From Bosea sp. NBC_00550 (GTDB lineage: Bacteria > Pseudomonadota > Alphaproteobacteria > Rhizobiales > Beijerinckiaceae): a stretch of 64,000 nt of DNA. Location of the stretch: assembly GCF_026020075.1 (NCBI RefSeq), contig NZ_CP102772.1, positions 5,295,501 through 5,359,500 on the forward strand. Direction: 5' to 3'. The notes below the pieces were generated by a model that ran no database searches, had not been told where the DNA came from, and saw only the letters and a program-made list of their open reading frames with translations. Shown one piece after another: positions 57,775 to 64,000 of this stretch (within the stretch, counting starts at the first letter, position 1; the number at the start of each line of letters is the position of its first letter). Both the position numbers and the translations under genes were made by a program.

Positions 57775-59103
57775 TCAGGCCACCCGCTTGATCTTGAGTG
57801 CCTTGAGGTAGTCGAGCGGTGCGGCGGGATCGAATGTCACGCCGTCGAAGAAGGTCTCCACGCCGCGGGAGTCTGCGGTCGGCGCGCCGGCGACGCCGAG
57901 CGTCTTCGCGGCCTCCCGCCAGAGATCGGCGCGGTTGGTCTTGTCGACCAGCGCCTTGATGTCGATCGTCGGCTCGAACTTGCCCCAGCGGATGTTCTCG
58001 GTGACGAACCAGGTGTCGAGGCTCTTCCAGGGATAGGATGTCGAGCCGCCTTCGCCCCAGAACTTCATGTAGAGATTGGTGCCCTTCGCCTCGCGGCCGT
58101 TGCCGTAGTTGATGTCGCCGAGCAGGCGCTTGTTGATGTCGCCGGTGGGGACGTTGAACCACTGGCGCCGGCCGACGATCTCGGCGAGCTCCTGGCGGTT
58201 CTCCATCTTGTCGGCCCACATCTGGGCCTCCATCACGGCCATCAGGATCGCCTGCGTGGCCCTGGGGTTGGCATCGACGAAGTCGGCGCGCATGCCGAGG
58301 ATCTTCTCGGGATGGCGGGCCCAGAGCTCGCCGGTGGTCAGCGCGGTGTAGCCGATGTTCTGGTTGACGAGCTGTTCGTTCCAAGGCTCGCCGACGCAGA
58401 AGCAATCCATGGTGCCGACCTTCATGTTCGCCACCATCTGCGGCGGCGGCACGGTGATGACCTTGATGTCGGTGTCGGGGTCGATGCCGCCGGCGGCGAG
58501 CCAGTAGCGGATCCAGAGGTCGTGGGTACCGCCCGGGAAGGTCATCGCGGCGGTGAGTTCCTTGCCGGCCGCCTTCTTGCGTTCGAAAGCCTGCTTCAGC
58601 GGCGAGGAATCCTTCTGGACGTTGAGGTCCTTGTATTCGTTGGAGACCGAGATCGCCTGCCCGTCTTCGTTGAGGTTCAGCAGCGTGTACATCGGCAGGG
58701 GCTGGCCGTTCTGCATCACCTTGCCGGTCGCGTAGAGATGCGTCTTCGGCCGCAGGATGTGGCCGCCGTCGATGCCGTTGTTCTTGAAGCCGAGCGCCAT
58801 GTTGTCGCGCGTCGCGCCCCAGGAGGCCTGCTTGGAGATGTCCATGTCGGGCAGGCCGTACTTAGCGAAGAGGCCCTTCTCCTTCGCGATGATCAGCGGC
58901 GAGGCGTCGGTGAGGGCGATGTAGCCGAGGCGCGTTCCCTTGACCTCGGGACCGGCTCCTTGCGCGAAGGCGCCGGAGGGCAGGGCGGCCTTCGCCGCCG
59001 CGAGCAGCCCGGCCGTGCCGGACAGCTGCAGGAAACGGCGGCGGCTCGGGCGGGCCTGCTTCGCGGCGGCCTGGCTGATGCCGGTATCGGTGGTGTTCGT
59101 CAT
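57775..59103 (-). CDS. nrtA: Nitrate ABC transporter substrate-binding protein
   Basis: The 442-residue protein has a Tat-type signal (RPSRRRFLQLSGTAGLLAAA, residues 19-38). It has the CmpA/NrtA binding-protein fold (RLGYIALTDASPLIIAKEKGLF, TMDCFCVGEPWNEQLVNQNIGY). It captures nitrate in the periplasm for the NrtBC permease. The ATG at 59103 is preceded by GAGAGGCGACC. The leader upstream holds a sigma-54-like promoter and an ANTAR-type hairpin, so this is the first structural gene of the regulated operon. Confidence 0.93.
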   Translation of the reverse strand: MTNTTDTGISQAAAKQARPSRRRFLQLSGTAGLLAAAKAALPSGAFAQGAGPEVKGTRLGYIALTDASPLIIAKEKGLFAKYGLPDMDISKQASWGATRDNMALGFKNNGIDGGHILRPKTHLYATGKVMQNGQPLPMYTLLNLNEDGQAISVSNEYKDLNVQKDSSPLKQAFERKKAAGKELTAAMTFPGGTHDLWIRYWLAAGGIDPDTDIKVITVPPPQMVANMKVGTMDCFCVGEPWNEQLVNQNIGYTALTTGELWARHPEKILGMRADFVDANPRATQAILMAVMEAQMWADKMENRQELAEIVGRRQWFNVPTGDINKRLLGDINYGNGREAKGTNLYMKFWGEGGSTSYPWKSLDTWFVTENIRWGKFEPTIDIKALVDKTNRADLWREAAKTLGVAGAPTADSRGVETFFDGVTFDPAAPLDYLKALKIKRVA

Positions 59104-59156
59104 CGGTCGCCTCTCGGTTGCTGGAAAGCCACTCGTTCCGCACCGGCCCGAACGCG

Positions 59157-59212
59157 AAAAACGCCGCGCGAAAGACGCCTTGGCAGGCGCATTCCGACAG
59201 CGACGTTGCTGT
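59157..59212 (-). promoter_or_regulatory. Candidate NasT antitermination leader
   Basis: Read on the minus strand, ACAGC-AACGTC-GCTGT forms a hairpin with a hexaloop that has A at position 1 and G at position 4, the pattern known for ANTAR-domain RNA targets. Next, GCGCC can pair with a near GGCGT (loop TGCCAA) or with a far GGCGT directly before TTTTT, so two exclusive folds exist, one terminator-like. The second hairpin loop does not show A1/G4, which is a weakness. The gene pair nasST lies immediately upstream. Confidence 0.55.
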
Positions 59213-59266
59213 ATCTTCCGGATCAGGGGCGGCGCGGGCAGCATTGGCCGCGTCGCAGCAAGCCTT

Positions 59267-59281
59267 ACAAGGACCGTGCCA
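59267..59281 (-). promoter_or_regulatory. Sigma-54-like promoter for nrtA
   Basis: TGGCAC-N5-TTGT on the minus strand matches the -24/-12 consensus (TGGCAC-N5-TTGCW) except for the last C. It lies about 165 bases upstream of nrtA and before the hairpins, so the leader is transcribed. Nitrate genes under NtrC commonly use such promoters. Confidence 0.5.
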
Positions 59282-59390
59282 ACTGGCTCACCTCAGCTGG
59301 AGCTTTGAATTGCAACAGCTTGCGAGTTTCCGGCTCGCCGCTCCTCCCGCACGAGCGCCTTGTTGCGTCGCACAAGAGAGGCACACTCGC

Positions 59391-60464
59391 CTATTCTTTG
59401 GGCATGATCCGATTGGCTGCCAGAATGCCTTCGAAAGAGGCGGGGAGGAATACGCCTCGGGCGATCTCCTGCATCTGCGGCTGCGCGACGATCTGGCCTG
59501 CGCGCTCCATGCCCGCGAGCACCCAACCGGCATCGTCCGGATCGGGGCGCAGCGCCTCCCGGTCGAAGCGGATGAAGCGGTCGATAAGGCGCGGTGGCCG
59601 ATCGGCGCCCTGGATCAGTTCCCCATGCAGGATACGCTCGATCAGCGCGGCGGGGAGTGCGAGCCGATCTTGGGCCGAGAGGTGATGCGCCATGCGGCCG
59701 AAATTCTCGGGGTGACAGGCCCAATCGCTGGCCTTGAGGAGCGCTTTGCCGAGCTTTGAGACCGCCGCGGGGCGCCGTTCCACGTCGTCGGCACGCCAGG
59801 CCAGGACCTTGTCGTGACAGTTGCGCCGTAGATCGACGCTGGCATGCACCATCGCGCCGACACCCGCGGCCACGGCAGCCGAATTCCAGGGCGCGCCTGC
59901 GCAGAATCCATCGACCCGGCCGCTGGCCAGTGCTTCCACGGTCTGCGGCGGCGGCACCACCTCGAAGCGGATGTCCTCGCCGAGCTTGAGCCCGCCCTTC
60001 TCCAGCCATTCGCACAGAAGGTAGATATGCATCGAGAAGCCGAAGACCGCGGCGAATGTCAGGGGAGGCAGGCCGGAGGCCTTGCGGCGCGCGACCATGG
60101 CGGCGAGCGCCCGGGCCGAGACGGCGGTATCGGCCAGGTCGCCATCGGCAAGGCGCGACAATTCCTCGAAACGCCGCAGCGACAGGGTGATCGCGGCGCC
60201 ATCCCGGTTGAGCGCGATCGGAACCGCCATCGGAGCCTTCACCCCGCCGATACCCAGCGTCGCGGCAATGGCGGCGGGTCCGAGCATATGGGCAGCGTCG
60301 AACAGCCTTACGTTCAGCTTGTCGCGGAGGTTCGACCAGGAGACCTCGCGGACCAGTTCGAGATTGAGCCCTTCGGCCTCGGCGAAGCCCTCGTCCTTCG
60401 CCAGCACCACCAGCGCGCAATCGACCAGCGGCATGAAGCCGACCCGCAGGTGCAGCGTCGTCAT
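59391..60464 (-). CDS. nasS: Nitrate sensor NasS
   Basis: The 357-residue protein resembles the NrtA/CmpA binding-protein fold but has no signal peptide (MTTLHLRVGFMPLVDCALVVLAKDEGF at the start, GRVDGFCAGAPWNSAAV inside). This is typical of cytoplasmic NasS. NasS binds NasT without nitrate and releases it when nitrate is present. The start overlaps the nasT stop by 4 bases, which supports a coupled pair. Confidence 0.88.
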   Translation of the reverse strand: MTTLHLRVGFMPLVDCALVVLAKDEGFAEAEGLNLELVREVSWSNLRDKLNVRLFDAAHMLGPAAIAATLGIGGVKAPMAVPIALNRDGAAITLSLRRFEELSRLADGDLADTAVSARALAAMVARRKASGLPPLTFAAVFGFSMHIYLLCEWLEKGGLKLGEDIRFEVVPPPQTVEALASGRVDGFCAGAPWNSAAVAAGVGAMVHASVDLRRNCHDKVLAWRADDVERRPAAVSKLGKALLKASDWACHPENFGRMAHHLSAQDRLALPAALIERILHGELIQGADRPPRLIDRFIRFDREALRPDPDDAGWVLAGMERAGQIVAQPQMQEIARGVFLPASFEGILAANRIMPKE

Positions 60465-61045
60465 TTGAGCATCTCCGCGGCGGTGATGAGGGAGCGGGCG
60501 ATGTCGACGAGTTTTCTCTTCTCGTTCATCGCGGTGCGGCGCATCAGCGCGTAGGCCTCTTCCTCCGAGAGGCCCTTCAGCCGCATGACGATGCTCTTGG
60601 CGCGATCGATCGTCTTGCGGTCCTCCAGCTGCGAGCGGGCGTCGTCGAGTTCCTCGCGCAGCTTGCGGAAGGCGTTGAAGCGGCTGATGCAGGTCTGCAG
60701 GATTGGCTGCATCCGCTCCTTCTTCAGCCCGTCGACGATATAGGCGGACACGCCGGCTTCCACCGCCGCCTCGATCGACGCGGAGTCCGACTGGTCCACG
60801 AACATGGTGATCGGCCGCCGGATGTGCTTGCTCACCAGAAACATGTCGGCCAGCGCGTCGCGGCTGGGGTCCTCCAGGTCGATCACGACGACATCGGGAT
60901 CGTGAGCCTCTATCGCCGCGACCAGCCCGGTGGTCACCGAGACGCGGATGAGGTGCTGGTAGCCTGCGTCCCGCAGGCCGTCCTCGATGATGGCGGCCCG
61001 AACCTGGTTTGCATCGACGATGAGGATCCGCAGATTTGGCACCAT
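60461..61045 (-). CDS. nasT: ANTAR-domain antiterminator NasT
   Basis: The 194-residue protein has an N-terminal receiver-like domain (LRILIVDANQVRAAIIEDGL, DVVVIDLEDPSRDAL) and a C-terminal ANTAR domain (about 125-190, with DRAKSIVMRLKGLSEEEAYALMRRTAM). ANTAR domains bind paired hairpins in nascent RNA and prevent termination. With NasS it forms a nitrate-responsive switch for the downstream operon, whose leader carries a suitable hairpin. Confidence 0.93.
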   Translation of the reverse strand: MVPNLRILIVDANQVRAAIIEDGLRDAGYQHLIRVSVTTGLVAAIEAHDPDVVVIDLEDPSRDALADMFLVSKHIRRPITMFVDQSDSASIEAAVEAGVSAYIVDGLKKERMQPILQTCISRFNAFRKLREELDDARSQLEDRKTIDRAKSIVMRLKGLSEEEAYALMRRTAMNEKRKLVDIARSLITAAEMLK

Positions 61046-61075
61046 GCCTGTTCAGTGGTTCCCGGTGGACGACCC

Positions 61076-61103
61076 GGAATCATGCCAATCAGGAATCGTG
61101 CCA
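61076..61103 (-). promoter_or_regulatory. Direct repeats upstream of nasT
   Basis: On the minus strand TGGCACGATTCC and TGGCATGATTCC repeat with a 16-base period, 31 to 58 bases before the nasT start. The first copy has a -24-like TGGCAC, but the -12 part is poor. They may be a promoter or an activator site. Confidence 0.35.
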
Positions 61104-61161
61104 CTGCGGTCGGAACCGGCCAGTGTACGAGGCTGTGCCGGTTGACCATGAGTTGGCTGGG

Positions 61162-62037
61162 TCAGGCGAAACGCTTGGCCCCGGCGACGCAGAGCACCAC
61201 CACGCCCGTTGCGGCGATCATCGTCCAGGCGACGGGCTCGTGCAGCAGCAGGCCGGCGAGCATCAGGCCGAAGAAGGGCTGGAGGAGCTGAAGCTGCCCC
61301 ACCCCGGCGATGCCGCCGAGCGCCAGCCCGCGATACCAGAAGACGAAGCCCACCAGCATGCTGAAGACCGAGACATAGGCGAGCCCAAGCCAGGCCGGCG
61401 TCCCGATCCCTTGCCAGGAGGCCGGCAGGAATAGCAGCGCGAGCAGGCCCATCGCCGGCAGCGACAGCAGCAATGCCCAGGAGATCACCTGCCAGCCTCC
61501 GAGCCGTCGCGAGAGCCCGGCACCTTCGGCATAGCCGAGCCCGCAGAGCAGGACGGCGGCGATCATCAGCAGGTCACCGGTCAGTGAACCGCCCTCGCTA
61601 TGGACGAGAGCGAAGCCGGCGACGGTCGCCGCGCCGACCACCGAGAACAGCCAGAAGGCCGGTTTCGGTCGCTCGCCGCCGCGCAGCACGCCGAAGAGTG
61701 CGGTCGCCAGCGGCAGCAGGCCGATGAACACGATCGAGCGCGCGGCATTGATGTGCTGCAGCGCCAGCGCCGTCAGTAGCGGAAAGCCAAGGACGACGCC
61801 GATCGACACGATGGCAAGCGGGCCGAGATCGGAGCCGCTCGGCCGCTTTTGCCGCAGCAGGACGAGGAAGGCGCCGCCCAGCAGCGCCGCGATCACGGCG
61901 CGGGCGGAGGTGAGGAAGAGTGGCGAGAAGCTGCCGACGGCGACGCGCGTCGCCGGCAGGGAGCCGCTGAAGATCAACACGCCCAGAAGGCCGCTGCCCC
62001 AGCCCTTGCCGGCCCATCCCTGCTGCATCGTCGCCAT
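61162..62037 (-). CDS. EamA/DMT family transporter
   Basis: From the ATG at 62037 the protein has 291 residues and ten hydrophobic segments in two EamA halves (FSGSLPATRVAVGSFSPLFLTSARAVIAALLGG; VFSMLVGFVFWYRGLALGGIAGVGQLQLLQPFFGLMLAG). It exports small metabolites. It is divergent from a MocR-type regulator, a common pairing in which the regulator controls the exporter. The substrate is unknown. Confidence 0.9.
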   Translation of the reverse strand: MATMQQGWAGKGWGSGLLGVLIFSGSLPATRVAVGSFSPLFLTSARAVIAALLGGAFLVLLRQKRPSGSDLGPLAIVSIGVVLGFPLLTALALQHINAARSIVFIGLLPLATALFGVLRGGERPKPAFWLFSVVGAATVAGFALVHSEGGSLTGDLLMIAAVLLCGLGYAEGAGLSRRLGGWQVISWALLLSLPAMGLLALLFLPASWQGIGTPAWLGLAYVSVFSMLVGFVFWYRGLALGGIAGVGQLQLLQPFFGLMLAGLLLHEPVAWTMIAATGVVVLCVAGAKRFA

Positions 62038-62104
62038 CCAGTCCTGTTCCGTCGACGGCTTAGGCGGCTTCGGACCACGACGATAGCGACAGTCTGATAC
62101 AATC

Positions 62105-63571
62105 ATGGCAAACTGTATGGCTATGGACAGCATGACAGTTGTGGCAACGGAAGAAACGACGAGCCGGCCCGGACGCACGGCGGCCGTCATGGCGGCCGTT
62201 CGGGACAGGCTCGCGGCGCGGTCGCTGGCTCCCGGCGACCGGCTGCCGTCGATCCGCCGTTTCGCCGCAACGATGCGGGTTTCGCCATCGACCATCGTCG
62301 AGGCCTATGACCGGTTGGCGGCCGAAGGCCTGATCCGTGCCCGCCATGGCTCGGGTTTCTATGTCACCGGCAATGGCCTGCCGCCCTTGACGCTGACGCA
62401 GGCCGCATCGCCGCGCGAGCGCGCTGTCGATCCGTTCTGGGTTTCCCGGCAGTCGCTCGATGCGGAGGACACCGCCCTCAAGCCTGGCTGTGGCTGGTTG
62501 CCGGCCGACTGGATGCCGGGGGAGGCGCTTCGTCGGGGCTTTCGCGCGCTGGCACGGGCCCCGGATGCGCTGCTGTCCGATTATGGCAGCACGCGCGGGT
62601 CATCGGATTTGCGCCGCCATCTGCTCGGCCGCTTCGTCGAGCAGGGGCTGGCAGTCGGCCCGGAGCAGTTGATGCTGACCGGCTCGGGCACGCAGGCTCT
62701 CGATCTGGTCTGCCGTTTTCTGCTGCGGCCGGGCGATACGGTCCTGGTCGACGATCCCTGCTATTTCAATTTCCAGGCCCTCTTGCGGGCGCATCAGCTC
62801 CGCGTTCTCGGCGTGCCCTATACCCCGTCCGGGCCCGATGCCGTCGCGTTCGAGGCGTTGGCCGCTGCCGAGCGACCGCGTCTCTACATCACCAATTCCG
62901 GGCTGCACAATCCGACCGGCGCGAGCCTCTCGCCGCAGACGGCCTTCCGCATCCTGCAAGCTGCAGCTGCTCATGGCCTGACGATCGTCGAGGATGAGAT
63001 CTTCGCCGATTTCGAACCGGAGCCTTCGCCGCGCCTCGCTTTGTTGGATGGACTCGATCGGGTCATACGGATCGGTAGCTTCTCGAAGACGCTCTCGGCC
63101 TCCGTGCGTTGCGGCTACATTGCCGCAAGATCCGACTGGATCGAAGGCCTCATCGATTTCCAGCTCGCCACGAATTTCGGCGGGCCGAGCCCGGTCGCGG
63201 CCGATCTGATCGCGGGCGTCCTCGCTGGAGGCGGTTACCGCAAGCATATGGAGGAGGTGCGCCGCCGCCTCACGCAGGCACGGCGCGAGATCGCGGGCCG
63301 GCTGGAGGAGCTCGGCATCCGGCCCTGGCTGATGCCGCGCGGCGGCTTCTATCTCTGGTGCAGCCTGCCCGAAGGCGTCGATTCCGCCGAGCTGGCCCGG
63401 CTGGCCGTGGCGCAGGAGGTCGTTCTGGCGCCCGGCAACGTCTTCAGCGTCTCGCAGAGCGCCGGTGGCTTCATGCGCTTCAACGTGGCCCAATCGCGCG
63501 ATCCGCGCGTCATGGAAGTGCTGCGGCAAGGGTTCGAGCAGTTGCGGCAGGGCGGAGCCGCCACAGGCTGA
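62105..63571 (+). CDS. MocR family (GntR-HTH / aminotransferase) transcriptional regulator
   Basis: The 488-residue protein has an N-terminal GntR winged HTH (LAPGDRLPSIRRFAATMRVSPSTIVEAYDRLAAEGLI) and a full class I aminotransferase domain. The PLP lysine is in GSFSKTLSAS (K328). MocR proteins bind PLP adducts as signals. The ATG at 62105 is very near a TACAAT -10-like box (62098-62103) and a dyad ATACA-N11-TGTAT, so translation may start at a later ATG (62123 or 62132). It probably controls the divergent EamA exporter. Confidence 0.88.
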   Translation: MANCMAMDSMTVVATEETTSRPGRTAAVMAAVRDRLAARSLAPGDRLPSIRRFAATMRVSPSTIVEAYDRLAAEGLIRARHGSGFYVTGNGLPPLTLTQAASPRERAVDPFWVSRQSLDAEDTALKPGCGWLPADWMPGEALRRGFRALARAPDALLSDYGSTRGSSDLRRHLLGRFVEQGLAVGPEQLMLTGSGTQALDLVCRFLLRPGDTVLVDDPCYFNFQALLRAHQLRVLGVPYTPSGPDAVAFEALAAAERPRLYITNSGLHNPTGASLSPQTAFRILQAAAAHGLTIVEDEIFADFEPEPSPRLALLDGLDRVIRIGSFSKTLSASVRCGYIAARSDWIEGLIDFQLATNFGGPSPVAADLIAGVLAGGGYRKHMEEVRRRLTQARREIAGRLEELGIRPWLMPRGGFYLWCSLPEGVDSAELARLAVAQEVVLAPGNVFSVSQSAGGFMRFNVAQSRDPRVMEVLRQGFEQLRQGGAATG

Positions 63572-63675
63572 GCCGGCGCAGCGCTTGCCTGCATGAGTCG
63601 CTCTCGTCAGCCCGCGGCCCCCCTGTTATAGACCCCGCAACCGGCCCGGCCGGATAGGATCGAAAGTTTCAAGGC

Positions 63676-64000
63676 ATGCATCTGAGGATCGGCACGCGCC
63701 GCAGCCCGCTGGCGATGGCCCAGACCAACCACGTCATGGGGCTGATCCGGGAGAAGTTCCCGGAGACGGAATTCACCCTCTGCCAGATCGCGACGATCGC
63801 GGATCGCGACCGCGTCTCCGAATTCCATCAATTCGGCATGGTCGGCGTCTTCGCCGTCGAGCACGAGCAGCAGCTCGTGCGCCGTGAGGTCGATTTCGTC
63901 GTCCATTCGCTGAAGGATCTGCCGACGACCCTGCATGATGGGCTCGTTCTCGCTTCCGTGCCGCCGCGGGAGGACCCGCGCGATGCGCTTTGCGGTGTGA
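63676..64000 (+). CDS. hemC: Hydroxymethylbilane synthase (porphobilinogen deaminase), 3'-truncated by the window edge
   Basis: The first 108 residues are visible: MHLRIGTRRSPLAMAQTNHV at the start, FVVHSLKDLPTTL, and PPREDPRDALCG, all hallmarks of HemC. This enzyme joins four porphobilinogen units on the path to heme. In the usual position of TTGD...GGKGLFTKE the protein reads IADRDRVSEFHQFGMVGVF, so it is a divergent member or a paralog. The catalytic Asp and cofactor Cys regions lie partly outside the window. Confidence 0.8.
   Translation, partial: MHLRIGTRRSPLAMAQTNHVMGLIREKFPETEFTLCQIATIADRDRVSEFHQFGMVGVFAVEHEQQLVRREVDFVVHSLKDLPTTLHDGLVLASVPPREDPRDALCGV

Overview
This is an ordinary-looking stretch of high-GC alphaproteobacterial chromosome, most likely Hyphomicrobiales (Rhizobiales) and perhaps close to Bosea. 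The reasons are the gene families (a DUF4167 protein, NasS/NasT-controlled nitrate assimilation, EI-Ntr PtsP, a divergent oxyR-katA pair, a CaiB/glutaryl-CoA dehydrogenase/ALDH7 cluster), the base composition, and the many intergenic palindromic repeats. Taxonomy is inferred from gene content only.

Layout. 1-10.6 kb: YceI and cytochrome b561, then a catabolic block (ThDP enzyme, CaiB-type CoA transferase, glutaryl-CoA dehydrogenase, ALDH7-type aldehyde dehydrogenase) with a divergent LysR regulator, an FAD oxidase and a DinB protein. This block fits lysine/2-aminoadipate/glutarate breakdown. 10.7-17.5 kb: a frameshifted LysE exporter, a two-gene chromate transporter, oxyR/katA, an M20 peptidase, and a TetR regulator with a small membrane protein. 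17.5-22 kb: trehalose metabolism (GH15, otsB, divergent otsA). 22-38.2 kb: housekeeping genes: ptsP, prfA, prmC, DUF4167, MOSC, DUF2293, clpB, metW/metX, chorismate mutase-hisC-tyrA, and tRNA-Thr(CGU).

38.3-45.4 kb looks accessory. Next to the tRNA lie a transposase relic, an antiporter relic, small orphan genes and a Gly/Tyr-rich secreted repeat protein. Then comes an arsenic resistance cluster (arsR, frameshifted arsC, acr3, second arsR, and a flavoprotein with a Cys-rich tail). It ends at a chimeric ORF that joins the start of a leucine-dehydrogenase-type gene to the end of an MFS transporter, which looks like a deletion scar. 45.4-48 kb: AraC regulator, AlaX-type tRNA editing protein and EamA exporter.

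48.3-61 kb: one long minus-strand nitrate assimilation operon: nasT-nasS, then nrtA, an FAD reductase, nasA, nrtB, nrtC, a globin, nirA and a CysJ-like flavoprotein. Between nasS and nrtA are a sigma-54-like promoter and a leader with an ANTAR-type hexaloop hairpin ahead of a possible terminator. This suggests NtrC/sigma-54 initiation plus NasT antitermination. 61-64 kb: an EamA exporter divergent from a MocR regulator, and the start of a divergent hemC.

No CRISPR array, prophage, integrase or clearly new defence system was seen. The most unusual points are the chimeric ORF, the two single-gene frameshifts, the Cys-tailed flavoprotein, the nitrate-operon leader and the repeat families.
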